Below are positions 62,612 to 64,000 of a stretch of 64,000 nt of DNA, piece by piece. Made by a program: the position numbers and the translations under genes. The stretch's first letter is position 1, and each line of letters opens with the position of its first letter. The notes under the pieces were generated by a model. The model saw only the letters and a program-made list of their open reading frames with translations, was not told where the DNA came from and made no database searches. Source of the stretch: Rhodothermus marinus (lineage in GTDB: Bacteria > Bacteroidota > Rhodothermia > Rhodothermales > Rhodothermaceae); contig NZ_AP019797.1 of NCBI RefSeq assembly GCF_009936275.1, forward strand, positions 1,603,501 to 1,667,500. Direction: 5' to 3'.

Positions 62612-64000
62612 ATGCTTTATGCTTTGCGCACCCTGGGCGAGATTTTGGGCGGGGCGCGGTTGCATGACCCCGTTGTCGCGGATCGGGTAATAACCCTGGA
62701 GTTTGATGCGGGGGGACGGTATCTGGGTACTAGCCTCCATCAATTCAGTGCCAAGGATGTTCCTCGCTACCTTTACAAAAAGGCCAAAGGCAGTAACCCA
62801 CCCACGCTCACGCCCACTCTGCTGCTCAATCGTAAGGAAATCCAGAAGAGCCTGAAGAATGCGCGCAATGCGTACCGCAAGCTGCGAAAACTAAACCGCG
62901 ATCTGCCCGAACTGGAGTTGTTGACGAAGGAGGGAGAAACGCTTCGTAAGATGGAAAAGGGCATCGTATGTGCTCTTAAGAACATTCCCGAGAAGGAGCG
63001 TGTCCTCTTTACCGTGCGCATTGATGGTCAATGGATGGGCGAAAGGGAAGATTTTCGTAGCACTCTACGAAGCAAGTTTCGCGAAGAAGGTCGGGAAAGC
63101 GCTGTAGATGGCGTATGTGCTGTCTGTGGTGAAAAAACCGAGATCAGTGGTGATATTTCACCCTTTAAATTCTATACGATTGACAAACCTGGCTATGTGG
63201 TTGGAGGGTTCGATAAAGCACGGGCGTACAGGGCCTTTCCTCTGTGTTACGAGTGCCGCGATCTCATTCGGCGAGGGCGTCAGCATGCGGAAGAAAACCT
63301 GAGTTTTGATTTGGCGCCCAACATTCGCTATCTCATTATCCCGGACTTTATTTTGGGTGCCGATGTTGTACGCCAGGAGGTTCTCGCTATCCTGACTGAT
63401 GAGAGAGAACAACGCCAGAAACGCTTGCATACCTTAAGTCGTCGGGAGATCAGGCGTATCACCGAAGACGAAGAAGAGATTCTGGAACTGCTCAGCCAGG
63501 AGAAGGATGTGATGACGTTTCACTTCCTCTTCATGAGTCGCCAGCAGGGCCGCGAAACGATAGACCTGTACATTCAGGATGTATATCCTTCGCGGTTACG
63601 GGCTTTGTTGGAGGCCAAGGCCGCGGTGGATCGGTCGATGCGTGTTCCCCGGGAGGATGGCACATGGCTCGAGTACAACTTCACTTACGCCACGCTGCAC
63701 CGTTTTTTCTCCAGGTCTGATCCCAACAGGAGAAATTCCGATCTCCTGCGTCATCTTTATGACCTGGTAGACCAGACCTTCCGTGCCGTGCCGGTTTCGA
63801 CCGACTATCTCATGCCTTTTCTCATGCTCCAGATTCGTCACGATGTGGTCACGCCAGATCGACGTGATCAGGGTCTGTATCGCTTTACCATTCTTGACGC
63901 TCTAGCCGTGTTACTGTTTATATGGTGGACAACAAAAATGGAGGTGCCCATGACGGTTCCATCACCCACTACCCTGGAAGAGTTCTTGGATGGCCTGCCC
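62612..64000 (+). CDS. cas8b: Type I-B CRISPR Cas8b/Csh1-type protein (cut by window end)
   Basis: Open for 463 codons to the end of the window. It starts MLYALRTLGEILGGARLHDP. A zinc-binding core is visible as CAVCGEKTEISGDISPFKFY (about residue 171) and LCYECRDLIRRGR (about 211), followed by RYLIIPDFILG, which are hallmarks of the Cas8b/Csh1 large subunit of type I-B Cascade (TIGR02556-like). The protein recognises the PAM within the interference complex. The 3' part is not in this window. GGAGGAAGG precedes the ATG by about six bases. Confidence 0.82.
   Translation, partial: MLYALRTLGEILGGARLHDPVVADRVITLEFDAGGRYLGTSLHQFSAKDVPRYLYKKAKGSNPPTLTPTLLLNRKEIQKSLKNARNAYRKLRKLNRDLPELELLTKEGETLRKMEKGIVCALKNIPEKERVLFTVRIDGQWMGEREDFRSTLRSKFREEGRESAVDGVCAVCGEKTEISGDISPFKFYTIDKPGYVVGGFDKARAYRAFPLCYECRDLIRRGRQHAEENLSFDLAPNIRYLIIPDFILGADVVRQEVLAILTDEREQRQKRLHTLSRREIRRITEDEEEILELLSQEKDVMTFHFLFMSRQQGRETIDLYIQDVYPSRLRALLEAKAAVDRSMRVPREDGTWLEYNFTYATLHRFFSRSDPNRRNSDLLRHLYDLVDQTFRAVPVSTDYLMPFLMLQIRHDVVTPDRRDQGLYRFTILDALAVLLFIWWTTKMEVPMTVPSPTTLEEFLDGLP

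Noticed and set aside
60657-64000. CRISPR array near cas6
   Set aside because: No regularly spaced 25-40-base repeats were seen here or elsewhere in the window; the array must lie outside.

Overview
The window looks like a chromosome segment of a thermophilic Rhodothermus-like bacterium (Rhodothermota/Bacteroidota). The evidence is high GC, type IX secretion C-terminal domains (PNPF motif plus a 'GLY' strand pattern), a PorV/PorQ-family protein, a TonB-dependent receptor with a carboxypeptidase-regulatory N-domain, and LacI-type regulation. The species is my inference. No rRNA, tRNA or CRISPR array was seen.

Layout. 0-6.1 kb holds a small membrane protein, a tyrosine recombinase, a SWIM zinc-finger protein, a HicA-like toxin relic and IS607-family copy 1. 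6.1-9.4 kb holds a PIN/ribbon-helix-helix toxin-antitoxin pair, then a WYL regulator divergent from two unknown genes. 9.4-24.3 kb is a type 3 BREX phage-defence operon (brxF, brxC, pglX, an inserted OLD-type ATPase/TOPRIM nuclease, brxHII-type helicase, pglZ, a brxA-like gene). 24.5-26.2 kb is a compact three-gene cassette (TIGR04255 family, unknown, HEPN). 26.3-28.0 kb is umuDC. 28.0-32.2 kb is a patchwork of an orphan conserved gene, a palindromic repeat, an RNase J-like hydrolase, a Phd/PIN toxin-antitoxin pair, IS4-like relics and membrane-protein fragments.

32.2-57.9 kb is one long co-directional carbohydrate locus. It runs LacI regulator, T9SS cargo with CBM9-like domains, TonB receptor, large T9SS protein, PorV-like protein, GH144 (T9SS cargo), GH3, GH144 (lipoprotein), ABC sugar-binding protein and two permeases, a GH94 phosphorylase of the long 1,2-beta-oligoglucan type, a frameshifted formylglycine-generating enzyme and a sulfatase. 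The combination GH144 + GH3 + long GH94 + ABC importer points to beta-1,2-glucan use: surface endo-cleavage, uptake through the TonB receptor, periplasmic trimming, ABC import and cytoplasmic phosphorolysis. The sulfatase pair suggests a sulfated substrate or a second substrate.

57.9-61.4 kb is again mobile or decayed DNA: a relic of the orphan gene with its repeat, palindromes, an IS4-like relic and IS607-family copy 2. 61.4-64 kb starts a type I-B-like CRISPR-Cas operon (small unknown gene, cas6, cas8b/csh1 cut by the window end).

The most unusual observations are: an identical in-frame amber codon in tnpA of both IS607 copies; loss of the terminal hairpin of the presumed TnpB guide RNA in copy 1 with fusion of TnpB into flanking DNA; the OLD nuclease inside BREX-3; the TIGR04255/unknown/HEPN cassette; a domain shared between the GH144 enzyme and the large T9SS protein; and a palindromic repeat that twice follows the same orphan gene family.
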